Source: CAITQP01 sp964387965
GTDB taxonomy: Bacteria; Patescibacteriota; Minisyncoccia; Phycocordibacterales; UBA9973
Length of the DNA: 44,364 nucleotides
Assembly: GCA_964387965.1 (NCBI GenBank)
Contig: CAYLXO010000004.1
Coordinates: forward strand, 1-44,364
Direction of reading: 5' to 3'
In this document: positions 7,901 to 15,039 of the stretch, one piece after another
Position numbering within the stretch: the first letter of the stretch is position 1
Layout of the letters: each line of letters starts with the position of its first letter
Translations under genes and position numbers: made by a program
The notes under the pieces: model-generated
What the model was told of the DNA's origin: nothing
The model's input: the letters and a program-made list of their open reading frames with translations, nothing else
Databases searched by the model: none

Positions 7901-8158
7901 GAATCCTGTTGAAGGAAGTCCGTGTGAAGTCTGGTACGCCTTAACTGCTGCGAGAGTAAGTGGTCCGAAGTTTCCTACAGCTGGTGTAACTCCAAGAGCT
8001 TTCTGGAGTTCAGCAACATCTGCATTTCCCTTCATACCGTACTTCAAGTTTGTGTTGAATGTGTAAGCGCTAACTGAAACTGCTCCAATGAGCAAGCTAG
8101 CTGCTGCCACAAGTCCCAAACCTGCTTTCGCGATTTTTGATTTGAGTGCGTTAGTCAT
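4922..8158 (-). CDS. Large exported surface protein with peptidoglycan-binding-like domain (S-layer-like)
   Basis: The 1078-residue protein starts with a signal peptide (about residues 1-31, likely cleaved after VSVSA). A PG_binding_1-like domain follows (about 35-93: LKYGMKGNADVAELQKALGV, then GNFGPLTLAAVKAYQ). Then come a Thr/Gly linker and about 950 residues of Ser/Thr/Gly/Val-rich beta-strand repeats with no transmembrane tail. Only two Cys are obvious (STCSSNVCSYTW). This is what is expected of the main cell-surface (S-layer) protein in Parcubacteria. The strong terminator, the dedicated promoter and the long structured leader fit high expression of a monocistronic mRNA. The exact function is inferred. 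Confidence 0.8.
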   Translation of the reverse strand: MTNALKSKIAKAGLGLVAAASLLIGAVSVSAYTFNTNLKYGMKGNADVAELQKALGVTPAVGNFGPLTLAAVKAYQTSHGLPSTGFVGALTRAALNAGGTTTTTGGTTVTTGAVTAGLSTDNPASVTLTAGSANSTVLKFDVANGTSAAVNVTSVKVTKYGNLGNTYVTGVSVVDGNGMRHGNVVTTLGADGQATLGLSADPITVPANSKVTLSIKVNLSSSAGVSFGMKIAAAGDIMLSTGTVSGTFPLMGNTMWVESSSSLGAVTLDEKPVNASGVTLNADATSQQEIAKFSVAETTSNEAVMLTGVKLYNNGNAAPTDYADVQLVDQTGTVVATAQPMGQYVTFAINPGYTIGKGQTKDFTVRAKLVAGASRTIQFVVYNDYDLTVVGAMTNVSILATAGSTDTSFPIGDTTSVYNKVTVGSGSLVFSRATDSSSTSVVPGATDVVLAKYTAKPVGEDMELRGFSFGLDQDTGSHALTGTVYVKVDGATVFSAAANTTNFPVNGTSSARSLSSYPILKAGVSSVVEVVASVSSSANSSDAYFVNDFDITSVKRLLTNDIMDPSVAVQDGFTRAVQAATLTTTTLSTPVATSIVPGTNGVALADFEFNATGSGEDVRVTAVTVTDTLGSGSDYSGLSNLVMKDDAGNVLTTTSSTSTNANTVAFTFTNAIVVSKTATTKIHLFGDLLASTGTSHTFKIASGNTTASGKDTGNTVTASVSGTGQTMTATTGGNLNIATLSGAGFTPNTAAVVSINATDGIYLAAKFNSLYEGQKITTFKLKATGTALVQNNIKNIRLYAQTGSGALLSTTTAFATASQFSTCSSNVCSYTWTSADNFLPMSINPGTPVTVFVKADIQGENVAKLGNDFYMSVTNDGTDVIAKGVTTATAPTYDSGTAGNSGAHLNINPFSVVVTGETPTNGSTNLTSMGAGTTLGRFKVMNNGSAQITLTHATFTDTGSHTGTDERYRVYASSENSNDYTANTLETSGSDTFAFGSLASTITINGGSYRYLTVTLSTVGSVAAGDSYSLSVASLGDLKFSVTEANLGYDATQNGDQADTISSLYVDGKPVLGSVQKQ

Positions 8159-8722
8159 AGAAAATTTTTTTTAATATTGTTTTGGGATTTCAACCAAAAC
8201 GGATGCACATAATAATTAACTCGACACTGATGTTAATTGCGTGCATCATTTATTTTTTTGCAAAACGATGTGTAAAACGTTTTGCTATCTTCCCTACATT
8301 TCTGTAGGTCTGATCATTGAACTATTTTGTTTTCGATTTTGATTTCTCAAAATCGAAAACTGTTCTGCCGTGTCGACATGGCATGTGACATATATATGTG
8401 TGATCAAGATGCTAGATGCAAAGTGATATCACAACAAATACTGTTACAAGAAGTGACGGACGGCGCTCGAAAACTTATTCTCAAAAATTTTTACATTATA
8501 TTAAATCGGATTAATGCCGAAAAAATAATCACATAAAAAATGTTGAGTACGCAAAAACATTTTCATATTTTTTGCGCTATGTAGTTTTCAATGACCAATC
8601 CGTCGCACATATCCAAAATGTATTACATTGTCGAGAGGCCTATCCTCCTCGTCAAAACAATTTGGACATGCACTTGATACGCAATCGCGCCACGCAATAA
8701 ATGCGCGGAGAAAACTGCGTAC
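8159..8722 (-). promoter_or_regulatory. Structured 5' leader of the surface-protein mRNA, about 565 nt
   Basis: No coding sequence. On the RNA strand the leader is a chain of hairpins: 8678-8721 at the very 5' end; a 13-bp stem with three G-U pairs enclosing about 8625-8680; 8550-8576; a 14-bp stem with GAAA loop (8329-8342/8347-8360); a 6-bp stem with GAAA loop (8293-8308); 8-bp stem 8260-8267/8278-8285; nested stems 8202-8247; and 7-bp stem 8179-8185/8194-8200. The two GAAA tetraloops and the G-U pairs argue that the structures act as RNA. A role in mRNA stability or translation control is inferred. The start codon has no Shine-Dalgarno sequence. Confidence 0.6.
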
Positions 8723-8725
8723 ACG

Positions 8726-8771
8726 CACATTATATTCCCTCTACCCTATACGGGCAAAGTAATATAATGTG
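8726..8771. promoter_or_regulatory. Promoter of the surface-protein gene inside an inverted repeat
   Basis: Minus strand: -35 TTGCCC (8752-8757), 17-bp spacer, -10 TATAAT (8729-8734). The region is flanked by perfect 11-bp inverted arms (8726-8736 and 8761-8771), each carrying TATAAT, like an operator for a dimeric regulator. Confidence 0.65.
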
Positions 8772-8911
8772 GATAACCACTATAGCCTAAAAGGGCTAAA
8801 AAATCAACCGCGAAGCTTATTTTATATATTTTGAGCTATGTAGATAACTAAGCTATTTCTATTGATTGAATAGTACCTCTCTGTGCCACATAAAGCTGAG
8901 GAATATTCATA
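8772..8911. other. Intergenic stretch between the surface-gene promoter and the wHTH gene
   Basis: AT-rich, no ORF. It has a small TAGCC/GGCTA hairpin without a T tract and a sequence (8826-8845) that partly repeats one in the leader (8567-8587). No clear terminator for the wHTH gene is visible. Confidence 0.4.
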
Positions 8912-9754
8912 TTAAAGGTATTCGATAGATTCAGTATAGGTACTCCAACGCTTCTCCCCCTGCTTCTTAAGTACACCTTCCTTAACTAACGACAAAAGTT
9001 CACGCTGTACAGTCTTTTCACCCACACCAGGAAGAGCAAGTAATACATCTTTAATAGTTGCTCTTCCTTTATTTCGGACAATAGAAAGGATGTCATCACG
9101 GCGCATGTTTTTTGCTAGCTGATCAGCGCGCTTGAATGTCCGATGACTCTGACTGTTAGAAACAGTTTCTCTATCAGACTTTGTATAAAGGACATTACTG
9201 AAACTCGATTGTCCTTTATCCAAAATGCTTTTCTTGTAAGGGTTTTCTAAAAGACTTACATTGTTAGTACCGACATCAAACATTTCACTTTTAAGGACAA
9301 CATTTCGATAGCCTGGATGAGTCACTGTGTGTGTGCGTGGTGCTCCATACAATACATCGATTTCGTTACGGACCTTTTCTATCTCTGAAGTGATAATGCG
9401 AGCATTCATTTCAGAAATAATTCCGATAGTTGATGCGAGTTTGATAAGGACCAAAATATGCTCAGCCCCAGCACGTAAATCTTCAATCACTGTATAGCTT
9501 GGCTCGGTTGAAGTGTGTCCTATTTTTCGTGTCCATTTTATGAGCTCCAAAGACAAGGACCGGAGCTCGTGTCTCATTGGTTCAGACTCAGAAACAAAGT
9601 CCGTTACCATATAAATTGCTGTAGATATCTTTTCAGACTTTTTAACTATTACGGACATCGAATTATGCTTATGATTAAAGCTTTTTGTGAGTTCTTCGAC
9701 ATGTTCCTGTCCGTGAGAATTTGTATTGGACTTATTGAAATTTGATGTTTCCAT
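8912..9754 (-). CDS. Helical protein with C-terminal winged helix (putative DNA-binding protein)
   Basis: The 280-residue protein has a polar N-terminus, a long helical region (about 30-135) and a variable linker (about 140-210). The C-terminal winged helix (about 216-275) reads RRDDILSIVRNKGRATIKDV, then a recognition-helix stretch GVGEKTVQRELLSLVKEGVL and a wing ending in KRWSTY, similar to DeoR-type domains. The helical part is not one I recognise. It has its own promoter (9808-9835) with a leader of about 50 nt. Its position between the surface-protein gene and ftsK makes it a candidate regulator of either, but that is only proximity. Confidence 0.6.
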   Translation of the reverse strand: METSNFNKSNTNSHGQEHVEELTKSFNHKHNSMSVIVKKSEKISTAIYMVTDFVSESEPMRHELRSLSLELIKWTRKIGHTSTEPSYTVIEDLRAGAEHILVLIKLASTIGIISEMNARIITSEIEKVRNEIDVLYGAPRTHTVTHPGYRNVVLKSEMFDVGTNNVSLLENPYKKSILDKGQSSFSNVLYTKSDRETVSNSQSHRTFKRADQLAKNMRRDDILSIVRNKGRATIKDVLLALPGVGEKTVQRELLSLVKEGVLKKQGEKRWSTYTESIEYL

Positions 9755-9807
9755 TAGAGTTTTTCTGACCTATTAATTTAATGTTTTTTTGTCCTATAAC
9801 CTGCAGG

Positions 9808-9835
9808 ATTATACGCTTCAATAGTCCTTTTGCAA
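9808..9835 (-). promoter_or_regulatory. Promoter of the wHTH gene
   Basis: Minus strand: -35 TTGCAA (9830-9835), 16-bp spacer, -10 TATAAT (9808-9813). Confidence 0.7.
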
Positions 9836-10002
9836 GCCTATTCATGAAAGTCTCTGAATATGTTTTTTGACAAATGTTTTGTGTAATTCTTTGGCATTTC
9901 TTTCGCAACAAAATAGAACATCTTCCTCTTGATTTTTTACTTCAATTTTTCGTTAAAAATATGCCTGTGGATAAAGAAATATATGATAAAATATTCGCAG
10001 TT

Positions 10003-12243
10003 ATGGCAAAAAAAATTGAGGAAGAAAAAGACGAAGATGAGGTTGAAGTGGAAGAAAAACCTGTGCGAAAATCTGGTACTCGAAAGAAGAAAGTTGAGCA
10101 AAAAGGGAGACTAAAAGAAGAGACGAAACATACCGTGATTGGTGTGATATTTTTTGCACTTTCACTATTTTTTATAATCGCAGGTGTTGGTTCTGGTGGC
10201 ATTGTTGGAGCATCAACAAAAAGTTTTCTTTCGTATGTACTCGGTATTGGATATATACTCGCGCCAATATTTTTTGCTGTTCTTGGAGTTACATTTATGC
10301 GTACTGGGAAGCCATCAGTTGCATATATGAAAATAGTTGGGACTGTTTTGTTTTTAGCGGGAGCGCTCGGACTTGTTGACATCGCAAGTGGCGATGCTCA
10401 TCGTGGAGGAGTCATCGGACAATTTTTTGGTTACATATTCATCGCACCATTCGCGACCGCAGGAGCGATTCTCTTTTTGGGAGCGTTTCTTGTTATCTCA
10501 ATTGTTATCTTATTTGACTCTCGCCCTACCCTTTCGATATTTAATGCGCTTATCGAACGTGCACGAACATGGTGGGAAGACCGCCAAGAACTTCGTCGTG
10601 CAAACAAAGAACTTGTAGTAAACGAACCCGAAGAAATCGAACCCGAAGAACGTGAAGAAGAGGATGAAGATGAGACAGAAGATATAGAAGAATATGTTGC
10701 AGAAGAAGTAGTAGAACCAAAATCAAAAAAACAGAAGCAGGTATTCAAGCGTCATTCATCATATGTTCCCCCACCACTTGATCTTCTTAAGTATGATAGT
10801 GGTAAGCCAAACGTTGGAGACGTAAAAGGTAATGCCAACATCATTAAACGTTCACTTTCAAACTTCGGTATTGAAGTTGAGATGGACGAGGTGACCATCG
10901 GACCTACTGTTACACGGTATGCGCTTAAGCCAGCAGAAGGGGTAAAGCTCTCACGTATTGTTGGTCTCCAAAACGACCTTTCTCTTGCCCTCGCTGCCCA
11001 CCCTATCCGTATTGAAGCTCCTATTCCTGGCAAATCACTTGTTGGAATTGAAATCCCAAACAAAGCAAAATCTATTGTCGGTCTTGCGACCCTTCTTTCG
11101 GACGATAAGTTTAGAGATGCGGAAAAACCACTCATGGTAGCACTCGGCCGTGGAATTAATGGGTCAGCTCAGTTTGGAAATATGGCAAAAATGCCACACG
11201 TCCTTGTCGCTGGAGCTACTGGTTCAGGTAAATCAGTAACGATTCACTCTATTGTGACTTCGCTCTTATATAAAAATGGCCCAGCCGACCTCCGCTTTAT
11301 CATGATTGATCCAAAGCGCGTTGAGCTTACACTTTATAACAAGATCCCTCACCTACTCACACCTGTCATCACTGACGCGAAAAAGGCAATTCTTGCACTT
11401 AAATGGGCTGCAAAAGAAATGGATCGCCGATATGACATCCTTGAAACAGAATCAGTGCGTGATATCGAAAGTTATCACAAAAATGTTCTTGCTAATATGG
11501 AAAAATCAAAAGAGGGTGACGAAAATGCTCCCGCTGCTGACCCAATGCCATATATTGTCATCATTATCGATGAATTGGCAGATATTATGCAGGCATACCC
11601 ACGCGAACTCGAATCGGCTATCGTTCGTCTTGCGCAGATGTCTCGTGCAGTTGGTATTCACCTCCTTCTTTCGACACAACGCCCTTCAGTAAACGTTATT
11701 ACTGGACTCATCAAAGCAAACGTACCAGCTCGTGTCGCCCTTCAGGTATCAAGCCAGATAGACTCTCGTACGATCTTGGATGCAGGAGGTGCAGAAAAAT
11801 TGCTTGGAGCTGGAGATATGCTCTACTCTGCAGGTGATATGCCTCAACCAGAACGTTTGCAAAGTGCCTTTATATCAGAAGCTGAGGTTAAATCTGTTGT
11901 TAAATGGATTATTACCCACAATGAAGAAGGTGGGGCTGACGAATTGGTGCTCACAGGCACAGTATCTGCTGACAAAAATATATTTGAAGCATCTCTTGAA
12001 GATGAAGACGGCGGAGATGAATTATACGAGGATGCTCGTATGACAGTCATCGAAGCTGGAAAAGCCTCTACCTCATTCCTTCAACGTAAACTCGGAGTAG
12101 GATATGCCCGTGCAGCTCGTCTTATCGACATGCTTGAAGAACGTGGCGTTATCGGCCCTGGCTCAGGAGCAAAACCTCGTGACGTGCTTGTTAAACCAGG
12201 TGATGGACTTATGGATGAACCAGTCACACCAAGCGGAGAATAA
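10003..12243 (+). CDS. ftsK: DNA translocase FtsK/SpoIIIE
   Basis: From ATG 10003 the protein has 746 residues. A charged N-terminus is followed by four membrane helices (about residues 44-170), an acidic linker, and the motor. The Walker A motif GATGSGKS is at about 404-411, followed by FIMIDPKRVELTLYNKIPHLL and Walker B IVIIIDELADIM. A C-terminal gamma domain (winged helix, core SFLQRKLGVGYARAARLIDM) reads oriented DNA motifs. It pumps chromosome ends through the septum and helps dimer resolution at division. Start sites at 9961 and 9874 are also in frame; 10003 gives the usual MAKK beginning, but the choice is uncertain. The stop is 5 nt before the next gene. Confidence 0.95.
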   Translation: MAKKIEEEKDEDEVEVEEKPVRKSGTRKKKVEQKGRLKEETKHTVIGVIFFALSLFFIIAGVGSGGIVGASTKSFLSYVLGIGYILAPIFFAVLGVTFMRTGKPSVAYMKIVGTVLFLAGALGLVDIASGDAHRGGVIGQFFGYIFIAPFATAGAILFLGAFLVISIVILFDSRPTLSIFNALIERARTWWEDRQELRRANKELVVNEPEEIEPEEREEEDEDETEDIEEYVAEEVVEPKSKKQKQVFKRHSSYVPPPLDLLKYDSGKPNVGDVKGNANIIKRSLSNFGIEVEMDEVTIGPTVTRYALKPAEGVKLSRIVGLQNDLSLALAAHPIRIEAPIPGKSLVGIEIPNKAKSIVGLATLLSDDKFRDAEKPLMVALGRGINGSAQFGNMAKMPHVLVAGATGSGKSVTIHSIVTSLLYKNGPADLRFIMIDPKRVELTLYNKIPHLLTPVITDAKKAILALKWAAKEMDRRYDILETESVRDIESYHKNVLANMEKSKEGDENAPAADPMPYIVIIIDELADIMQAYPRELESAIVRLAQMSRAVGIHLLLSTQRPSVNVITGLIKANVPARVALQVSSQIDSRTILDAGGAEKLLGAGDMLYSAGDMPQPERLQSAFISEAEVKSVVKWIITHNEEGGADELVLTGTVSADKNIFEASLEDEDGGDELYEDARMTVIEAGKASTSFLQRKLGVGYARAARLIDMLEERGVIGPGSGAKPRDVLVKPGDGLMDEPVTPSGE

Positions 12244-12248
12244 AAACT

Positions 12249-12704
12249 ATGACAAAAGGAATGACAGCAAAGAAAATGGTGCGGATTGTGGGAATTGTGA
12301 TGCTCTTTGTTGTCGTTGTTGGGTACGGGATATGGGGAGGAAAAGATCTACTCTTTGGAATACATTTTAAATCGCTCAATATCACAGATGGTATGCGCGC
12401 TGAAACGTCCCCTATTGAAATTATAGGTATCGCTCCTCGCGCAAAAAATATTACTATTGACGGTGGTCCGATATCAGTTGGAGAAGACGGAAGCTTCCAC
12501 GACACACGAGCACTGCTCCCTGGATACAATTCAATTACAATCTCAGCCTCTGACAAATTTGGTCAAACGATTACAAAAAATTTTCAAGTCTACTACCCTC
12601 CTCCGCCTGAAAAATCAACTCCCGCAATAATAGAGACAATTGAAGAAGAAAAGCCAACCACAGATCAACCCACACAAGAATCAGAAAAAATTATAAATAA
12701 TTAA
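12249..12704 (+). CDS. Membrane-anchored protein with Ig-like (glucodextranase B-like) domain
   Basis: The 151-residue protein has one N-terminal membrane helix (about residues 11-30) and an extracytoplasmic beta-sandwich (about 42-115). The repeat pattern ETSPIEIIGIAPRAKNITID, then VGEDGSFHDT and LLPGYNSITISASDKFGQ is typical of small Ig-like/glucodextranase-B domains. A Pro/Glu-rich tail follows. It lies between ftsK (5-nt gap) and recA and is probably co-transcribed with ftsK. The domain suggests binding at the envelope, but no ligand can be named. Confidence 0.7.
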   Translation: MTKGMTAKKMVRIVGIVMLFVVVVGYGIWGGKDLLFGIHFKSLNITDGMRAETSPIEIIGIAPRAKNITIDGGPISVGEDGSFHDTRALLPGYNSITISASDKFGQTITKNFQVYYPPPPEKSTPAIIETIEEEKPTTDQPTQESEKIINN

Positions 12705-12710
12705 TATACA
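12705..12710 (+). promoter_or_regulatory. Possible internal -10 box before recA
   Basis: TATACA ends 7 nt before the recA ATG; it could give recA an additional leaderless transcript inside the ftsK unit. The sequence is AT-rich, so chance is possible. Confidence 0.35.
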
Positions 12711-12717
12711 CGCATAT

Positions 12718-13773
12718 ATGGCACTCGCAAAAAAAGCAGCAAAGGAAAAGAAAGAATCAGGAATGGACATCCAAGACACTATTAAATCAATTCAGACAAA
12801 ATTCGGCGAAGGAGCCATCATGAAATTGGGCGATGCTCCTAAGGTAGACATAAACGTCATCCCTACAGGTTCACTCGGGCTTGATATGGCGCTTGGCGTT
12901 GGTGGTGTTCCTCGTGGACGTATCATCGAAATCTTTGGGCCAGAATCAAGCGGTAAAACAACACTCGCCCTTCATATTGTGGCTGAAGCACAAAGAAAGG
13001 GCGGTGTCTGTGCATATATCGATGCAGAACATGCGATGGATCCTGTGTATGCAAAGAATTTGGGAGTAAATACAAATGATCTCCTTATTTCTCAACCTGA
13101 CACAGGAGAACAAGGTCTTGAAATCTGTGAATCACTTGTCCGAAGTGGAAAAATTGATGTTGTTGTTGTCGACTCAGTCGCAGCACTTACTCCAAAAGAT
13201 GAAATTGAGGGAGATATGGGCCAGCAACACGTTGGAAAACAAGCGCGTCTTATGTCTCAAGCGCTCCGTAAGCTTACCGCTATTGTGGCAAAATCAAATA
13301 CGGTTGTTATTTTCATCAACCAAATCCGCATGCAAATCGGTGTCATGTTCGGTAACCCAGAAACAACTCCGGGTGGAAAGGCGCTTAAATTCTACACAAG
13401 CGTCCGTCTTGATATCCGCCGTATCGCTCAAATAAAAAAGGGTGACGAAGTTGTCGGAGGTCGCACACGAGTCAAAGTAGTAAAAAATAAAGTTGCAGCG
13501 CCATTCAAACAGACTGAATTCGATATTATTTATGGTGAAGGTATCTCGTATGAAGGAGAACTAATGGCACTCGGAGAAAAACTTGGCATAGTTTCAAAAT
13601 CTACAGGAGGATCGTACTCATACCTACCGAAAGAAAAAGAAGAACTCAAAATGGGACGAGGATATGATGCAACTCGTACGTTCTTGAAGGAAAACGGCAA
13701 AATTGCAAAAGAAATTGAAAAAAATATTCGTGCACGATTTTCTGAAATACAAGTACCGGGGGCAAGCGAATAA
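12718..13773 (+). CDS. recA: Recombinase RecA
   Basis: The 351-residue protein is the strand-exchange ATPase of homologous recombination. It has Walker A GPESSGKT (about residues 74-81), Walker B VVVVDSVAALTP, the L1/L2 DNA-binding loops (EGDMGQQHVGKQAR; FGNPETTPGGKALKFY) and NQIRMQIGVMFGNPE. The N-terminus is Lys-rich. The C-terminal domain is present, but the tail lacks the long acidic run of E. coli RecA. It is third after ftsK and the Ig-like gene and ends in a strong terminator. No Shine-Dalgarno sequence is present. Confidence 0.98.
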   Translation: MALAKKAAKEKKESGMDIQDTIKSIQTKFGEGAIMKLGDAPKVDINVIPTGSLGLDMALGVGGVPRGRIIEIFGPESSGKTTLALHIVAEAQRKGGVCAYIDAEHAMDPVYAKNLGVNTNDLLISQPDTGEQGLEICESLVRSGKIDVVVVDSVAALTPKDEIEGDMGQQHVGKQARLMSQALRKLTAIVAKSNTVVIFINQIRMQIGVMFGNPETTPGGKALKFYTSVRLDIRRIAQIKKGDEVVGGRTRVKVVKNKVAAPFKQTEFDIIYGEGISYEGELMALGEKLGIVSKSTGGSYSYLPKEKEELKMGRGYDATRTFLKENGKIAKEIEKNIRARFSEIQVPGASE

Positions 13774-13792
13774 CTCTCCCCTACAAAAATTT

Positions 13793-13818
13793 CCCGCACG
13801 ATATGTGCGGGATTTTTT
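13793..13818. terminator. recA terminator
   Basis: A 7-bp GC-rich stem (13793-13799 with 13805-13811, loop GATAT) followed by TTTTTT on the plus strand. Some T residues are also present on the minus side, so it may serve the convergent gene as well. Confidence 0.9.
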
Positions 13819-13827
13819 GTTTGAAAA

Positions 13828-14268
13828 TTAATTTTCGGATGGAAAACCATCTTTGTCAGAAGTTTCATCAATGATATCACTCGGGGATACAACAATATTG
13901 ATATTTACAGTTGAATTAGGGTTATGAAAAATATCATCGAACACTGACACATACTGATGTTTGAATTCATGCATATTTTTCATCTCAGAACCAAACGAGA
14001 CATCTGTTGGATCCTGCACTTCAAATGATACATAGAGCGGTCCGATTTTTTCATCAACCGGAGACGTAAATTTGTAGTAGAAGTGTCCATGAAATTCGAC
14101 TGTATGAACTAATACTGCCCGTCCATCAATAATAGCTTCTGTTTTAGGCTCCGTCGCTGTAGTAAATGGCCCTAAAAAGCCTTGTTCTTCATCAACATAC
14201 GAGACAAAATCTACGCTTGTTGGAAAGCACAGTGACTCATCGATTTGTTTACTCGTTAGAATATCCAT
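13828..14268 (-). CDS. Hypothetical protein, 146 residues
   Basis: I do not recognise this protein. It is soluble and acidic, with no signal peptide or membrane helix. The composition suggests a mixed alpha/beta fold, with a C-terminal beta strand NINIVVSP and a polar tail. It is convergent with recA and divergent from efp. A TTGACA with 17-bp spacer and CAAAAT -10 lies upstream (about 14294-14322). No functional statement is justified. Confidence 0.55.
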   Translation of the reverse strand: MDILTSKQIDESLCFPTSVDFVSYVDEEQGFLGPFTTATEPKTEAIIDGRAVLVHTVEFHGHFYYKFTSPVDEKIGPLYVSFEVQDPTDVSFGSEMKNMHEFKHQYVSVFDDIFHNPNSTVNINIVVSPSDIIDETSDKDGFPSEN

Positions 14269-14346
14269 ATATAAAGGGATTTAGGTTCTCTTTAATTTTG
14301 TTCTCCATTTGTGTTGCTGTCAATATATGCTTGAAAAAAGACCGTA

Positions 14347-14375
14347 TTTCAGCTAGAATCCTCATATCTTATAAA
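14347..14375 (+). promoter_or_regulatory. Putative promoter of efp
   Basis: -35 TTTCAG (14347-14352), 17-bp spacer, -10 TATAAA (14370-14375). Confidence 0.5.
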
Positions 14376-14379
14376 TTAC

Positions 14380-14400
14380 GAGCCTTTAGGGCTTTTTTGT
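14380..14400 (+). promoter_or_regulatory. Terminator-like hairpin right before the efp start codon
   Basis: A short stem (AGCC/GGCT) followed by six T residues ends 2-3 nt before the ATG at 14403. It could attenuate efp transcription. The stem is weak. Confidence 0.4.
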
Positions 14401-14402
14401 TT

Positions 14403-14984
14403 ATGGCAAAACTTGAATACAACGAAATCCGCGTCGGTAAAATTATCATCCACAATGATGAGCCATGTGAAGTGCTCGACAATCACGTTGCCCGTACACA
14501 ACAGCGCAAACCACAGAATGCCGTAAAACTTCGATCACTTAAAAGTGGTCGAGCCTACAACGAAGTATTCCACGTGTCAGATTCTGCTGATGAAGCTGAA
14601 ATTGAGAAACGCGATGTGAAGTTTCTTTTTACAAACAAAGGTGAATTCTGGTTTGCTGATCCAAAAGATCCTTCAAACCGATTTAAGCTTGATGAAAAGC
14701 TTATTGGTGACAAAGTTAAGTTTTTGAAACCAAATGAAATTGTAAGTGCCCTCGTTTGGACAAATGACGATGAAGAAGAAGAGACTATCGGAGTAGCACT
14801 TCCAATCAAAGTCACATTTACTGTGAAGGAAGCTCCCCCATCTATTAAGGGAAACACAGCGAACGGTGGAGGAAAATTGATTGTTCTTGAAAATGGAACA
14901 AGTATCACAGCTCCTTTCTTCGTAGAAACTGGTGATAAAATTGTTGTTAATACTCAAACGGGTGAATACGTAGAACGGGCATAA
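14403..14984 (+). CDS. efp: Translation elongation factor P
   Basis: The 193-residue protein has the usual length and three-domain layout: KOW-like domain I (about 1-62), OB domain II (about 65-125) and C-terminal domain III ending NTQTGEYVERA. It relieves ribosome stalling at polyproline stretches. Aligned from EPCEV to VKLR without gaps against E. coli EP...VKLR, the tip residue at position 34, a modified lysine in E. coli, is Gln, inside QQRKPQN in place of PGKGQ. I chose ATG 14403 because MAKLEYNEIRVG is the canonical start; the frame is open 79 codons further upstream, but that stretch is not EF-P. Confidence 0.95.
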   Translation: MAKLEYNEIRVGKIIIHNDEPCEVLDNHVARTQQRKPQNAVKLRSLKSGRAYNEVFHVSDSADEAEIEKRDVKFLFTNKGEFWFADPKDPSNRFKLDEKLIGDKVKFLKPNEIVSALVWTNDDEEEETIGVALPIKVTFTVKEAPPSIKGNTANGGGKLIVLENGTSITAPFFVETGDKIVVNTQTGEYVERA

Positions 14985-14996
14985 CATTTCAAAGCA

Positions 14997-15030
14997 AATC
15001 AAAAAACCGCCAACTGGCGGTTTTTTGATT
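14997..15030. terminator. Bidirectional terminator between efp and rpsR
   Basis: A perfect 15-bp stem (14997-15011 with 15016-15030, loop AACT) with A6/T6 flanks on both strands; serves the convergent efp and rpsF-ssb-rpsR units. Confidence 0.92.
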
Positions 15031-15039
15031 AAGTCTGTA

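Noticed and set aside
7239..8066. 275-codon plus-strand ORF antisense to the surface-protein gene
   Set aside because: It is a shadow of the strongly biased codon use of the real gene; no start signal and no recognisable domain.
8327..8536. Plus-strand ORF of 69 codons opposite the surface-gene leader
   Set aside because: It runs through the leader's perfect hairpins on the other strand, has no promoter or family features, and its composition is atypical for protein.
8159..8911. Replication origin in the AT-rich 750-bp gap
   Set aside because: It has one DnaA box only and no dnaA, dnaN or clustered boxes; the hairpin leader of the surface gene explains the structure better.
9830..9961. Plus-strand promoter for ftsK
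   Set aside because: Several -35-like sequences (TTGCAA, TTGACA at about 9868, TTGATT) are present, but none pairs with a good -10 at proper spacing, so no promoter was annotated.
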